A stretch of DNA of 64,000 bases from Bacteroidales bacterium. GTDB taxonomy: Bacteria > Bacteroidota > Bacteroidia > Bacteroidales > UBA1715. Below, piece after piece: positions 61,538-64,000 of this stretch (position 1 is its first letter; the number at the start of each line of letters is the position of its first letter). The notes below the pieces were generated by a model, which had not been told where the DNA came from, did not search any database, and worked only from the letters and a program-made list of their open reading frames with translations. The position numbers and the translations under genes were made by a program. The stretch spans positions 1 to 64,000 of the forward strand of contig JAFXAU010000031.1 in assembly GCA_017516865.1 (NCBI GenBank), in the 5' to 3' direction.

Positions 61538-63333
61538 TATTCTTGCAATATCTTATTAATTATCTTTAACTTCTTTTCCAACTGAACGACCTCGTCTTTA
61601 CTCTTTTGTATGTTCTTTTCGACCGAGGCAATCAAACGTGACGCATCGGACGATTTGCTGAAAAATCCGATATTGTTTTCCAACGACAAAATCTCGGTCT
61701 TCACCGACGACAATTTATTTTTAATTCGTTTTGCCTCAAGCATAACCTTTTCTCTGCCGTTTTTCTCAGCCATCAACGACGACATTTTAATATTGAATGC
61801 CATGTCGCTGAAAGAACCTTTTTCAACGTTCATTTTTCCCATCAATTGAGAAACAGCATCGTTGAAGCGTTTTTGTAAATCAGCTTTTGAAGCAGACGGG
61901 ACCTGAATTTTCGACCATTCATCCTGTACGGCGGTAATTGCTTTCAAGGCATCTTCTTTTACGTCTGTTGAAATATCCGAAACTTTTGCTATAAGCGCTT
62001 CCTTCAACGAGATATTTTCATTCAAAACGGCTTCCTGACCAGCTTCGTAGGCTTTTTTCGCTTCAAAGAACGCATTGCAGGCACCAGAAAAACGATTCCA
62101 CAATTTTTGTGAATCCTTAAAGCCCGAACTACCAATTTGTTTCCAAGCCTTCTGCAATTCAATAAAATCATTTGTTGCATCTTTCCAGTCTGTTCTTGTC
62201 TGCATTGCCTCGGCTTTTTCGCACAATGCAATCTTTTGTTTTTTATTATCGTTCTCCACCCCGTGAACCTCGTTCATAAACGCCTTTCGGGCAGAAAAGA
62301 ACACATCGCAGGCGGCAGTATATCTTTCGTATATTTGATTATTTTGTTTTTGCGGAGCGAATCCAATTGTTTTCCACTCTTTTTGAATTTCTTGAATCTT
62401 GGTTGTCAACGAATTCCATTGTTTCAACGTCAAGGATTCAAGATTTGCATTGATAGATTCTATTTTTTCACAAAGTGCCGATTTCTTTTCAAAATTTTCG
62501 GTTTCCTGTTGTTTTCGTTGAACGAAATAATCCTGATGTGCTTTATTGACAGCCGTTGTTGCCGTTTTAAAACGTTCCCAAAGTTGCTCTTTGAACTCTT
62601 CTTTTACAGGACCAATTTTCTTCCATTCTTCGTGCAATGCCTGTAATTCGTTGAATGCCGGAATTATTTGTTTTGCACCGACCAATTTTTCAGCAGCCTC
62701 GCACAATGCTACTTTTGCTTCGTAATTTTTCTTTTGGTCCAAATCGCGAAGTTCCCGGTCTATCTTAACATAGTCGTAGAACTTTGCAACTTGTAAATGA
62801 TATTTTTCCCAGATTGTCTTTTCTTCCTGTGCTGGAGCTTCTCCCGTGTTTTTCCACTCTTCCTGCAAGGCACGAAATTCTGCAAACGTTTTATTCATTG
62901 ACTCCGGAGCCTGCGTCAATTGTTCTATACGTTCTATAATACGTTGTTTTGCTTCCAAGTTTTTCTTTTGCTCCTTTTCCCTTTGTGCCACAATGACAGA
63001 ACGCAATTCCTTCACACGACCATAAACATCTTTCAACTCGTTCTCTTTCGATTCATAAGAAAATCCATCCAGCGTTCCGTGTTCCGACATATATGCACGA
63101 CGTGCCTCGTCGAACTCCTGTTTTTGTTTTTTATAAAACAGCGAACGAATTTCTTCAATCTCTTTTCTATGAGATTCTACCAAATCTTTCGTACAAAACG
63201 CATCCATGGCTTTTATCAACTCCTCCAATGAATAGGAATGATAATCAACCGACTGAATTCCGCCATTTTCCTGTTCTTGCGATTCAGGATCAGCGTTCAT
63301 AGATGCCTCATTTTCAAGTTCTTCCAATGTCAT
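61537..63333 (-). CDS. DUF349 repeat protein
   Basis: A 598-aa cytoplasmic protein with about five DUF349 repeats, each with a pattern such as LxxLQEEWKNTGEAP, LHEEWKKIGPVKEEF, QKEWKTIGFAP, LQKAWKQIGSSG, then a coiled-coil C-terminus. Function is unknown; the repeats form helical bundles. It is the first gene of the operon ending at the DHH phosphoesterase. Its stop overlaps the next start (TAATG). Confidence 0.93.
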   Translation of the reverse strand: MTLEELENEASMNADPESQEQENGGIQSVDYHSYSLEELIKAMDAFCTKDLVESHRKEIEEIRSLFYKKQKQEFDEARRAYMSEHGTLDGFSYESKENELKDVYGRVKELRSVIVAQREKEQKKNLEAKQRIIERIEQLTQAPESMNKTFAEFRALQEEWKNTGEAPAQEEKTIWEKYHLQVAKFYDYVKIDRELRDLDQKKNYEAKVALCEAAEKLVGAKQIIPAFNELQALHEEWKKIGPVKEEFKEQLWERFKTATTAVNKAHQDYFVQRKQQETENFEKKSALCEKIESINANLESLTLKQWNSLTTKIQEIQKEWKTIGFAPQKQNNQIYERYTAACDVFFSARKAFMNEVHGVENDNKKQKIALCEKAEAMQTRTDWKDATNDFIELQKAWKQIGSSGFKDSQKLWNRFSGACNAFFEAKKAYEAGQEAVLNENISLKEALIAKVSDISTDVKEDALKAITAVQDEWSKIQVPSASKADLQKRFNDAVSQLMGKMNVEKGSFSDMAFNIKMSSLMAEKNGREKVMLEAKRIKNKLSSVKTEILSLENNIGFFSKSSDASRLIASVEKNIQKSKDEVVQLEKKLKIINKILQE

Positions 63334-63414
63334 AACTTTAGAAAAGAATTTTTAGCAATTTACAAAATATGTGACTTCGTCCCCACCAAATGCAAATTAT
63401 CTTGCGAAAATATA

Positions 63415-63422
63415 TATTTTTG
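63415..63422 (+). promoter_or_regulatory. -7 box TATTTTTG of trmD
   Basis: Matches TAnnTTTG, 43 bases before ATG 63466, in the divergent gap with the DUF349 gene. Confidence 0.5.
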
Positions 63423-63465
63423 CAAGACGGAAAAAGTAAAAATGCTTATTTTTTGAAAAATATCT

Positions 63466-64000
63466 ATGCGAATTGACATTATAACGGCCGTACCACAAGT
63501 TATTGAAAGTCCTTTGGAGACTTCCATATTAAAACGTGCAAAGGAAAAAGGCATTGTTGAAATAGTTGTCCACGACCTTCACGACTACTCTTCCGATACG
63601 AAACATCATCACGTCGACGACTACCAGTTTGGCGGAGGAGCGGGAATGGTACTCCAAATCGAACCTATACATAAATGTATATCAAAATTGACTTCTGAAC
63701 GGAAATACGACGAAATCATCTATATGAGTCCCGACGGTGAACAATTCACCCAAAAAACAGCAAACCAGCTTTCGCTTTTGGAAAATATAATAATTCTTTG
63801 TGGCCATTACAAAGGTATCGACCAGCGTGTCCGCGACCATCTCATCACACGCGAGATTTCCATTGGCGATTTCGTCATCACAGGAGGAGAACTCGCCGCC
63901 GCAGTAGTTACCGACAGTGTGGTCCGAATTTTACCAGGAGCCATGGGCGACTTGGCATCGGCATTGGACGACTCGTTTCAAGACAATCTGCTTGCTGCTC
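63466..64000 (+). CDS. trmD: tRNA (guanine-N1)-methyltransferase, 3' truncated by window edge
   Basis: 178 codons of TrmD before the window ends. It methylates G37 of tRNAs and prevents frameshifting. SPOUT knot motifs are [27 protein letters not shown] and the AdoMet-binding [17 protein letters not shown] 63466 ([20 protein letters not shown]) matches the family N-terminus. About 45 residues should remain beyond the window. It is divergent from the DUF349 gene. Confidence 0.96.
   Translation, partial: MRIDIITAVPQVIESPLETSILKRAKEKGIVEIVVHDLHDYSSDTKHHHVDDYQFGGGAGMVLQIEPIHKCISKLTSERKYDEIIYMSPDGEQFTQKTANQLSLLENIIILCGHYKGIDQRVRDHLITREISIGDFVITGGELAAAVVTDSVVRILPGAMGDLASALDDSFQDNLLAA

Overview
The window looks like a chromosomal segment of an anaerobic member of the Bacteroidales (phylum Bacteroidota), at roughly 40% G+C. 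The evidence is the Bacteroidota -7 promoter box TAnnTTTG in front of many genes, two type IX secretion sorting domains (a CHU_C/type B tail and a Por/type A tail), DUF349, DUF4153, Bat-type VWA proteins and many lipoproteins. A complete Rnf ferredoxin:NAD+ oxidoreductase and a 2-hydroxyacyl-CoA dehydratase activase point to anaerobic, fermentative or Na+/H+-coupled energy metabolism. No rRNA, tRNA, CRISPR array, transposase or integrase was found.

Layout: 1-2.2 kb holds a secreted FISUMP-like protein and a membrane protein. 2.4-10.4 kb is one tight operon of polysaccharide export lipoprotein, chain-length/BY-kinase, polyprenyl-phosphate glycosylphosphotransferase, lytic transglycosylase and uvrA. 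10.3-20.4 kb carries a PfkB sugar kinase, a DUF389 membrane protein, a WYL regulator, dnaG, a GT4 glycosyltransferase, eno and several small genes, including 54-aa and 43-aa ORFs. 20.5-35.4 kb holds rnr, a phosphohexomutase, pta, DUF4153, an M16 peptidase pair, a T9SS cargo protein, a RelA/SpoT enzyme and purA. 35.4-44.2 kb is rseC-rnfBCD, then an inverted accessory block (KilA-N protein, LRR surface protein, two small ORFs, structured repeats), then rnfGEA-smpB. 44.3-51.5 kb holds batA/batB, a nitroreductase lipoprotein, nhaD, unknown proteins, a decayed signal-peptide gene and fba. 51.8-64 kb holds a TetR regulator, a 1425-aa dehydratase activase, an operon of DUF349, lipoprotein, yidC, FKBP and DHH phosphoesterase, and the start of trmD at the right edge.

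Functionally this is mostly core genome: glycolysis and acetate formation (eno, fba, pta, sugar kinase, hexomutase), ion-coupled electron transport (Rnf, NhaD), envelope assembly (YidC, polysaccharide export, T9SS cargo), stringent response next to purine synthesis (RSH-purA), and RNA/DNA maintenance (rnr, dnaG, uvrA, smpB, trmD). The main unusual structure is the rnf operon, split between rnfD and rnfG by about 2.5 kb of oppositely oriented accessory genes flanked by repeats. A range of short palindromic and tandem intergenic repeats of different families is also present. I saw no convincing complete new defence or biosynthetic system.
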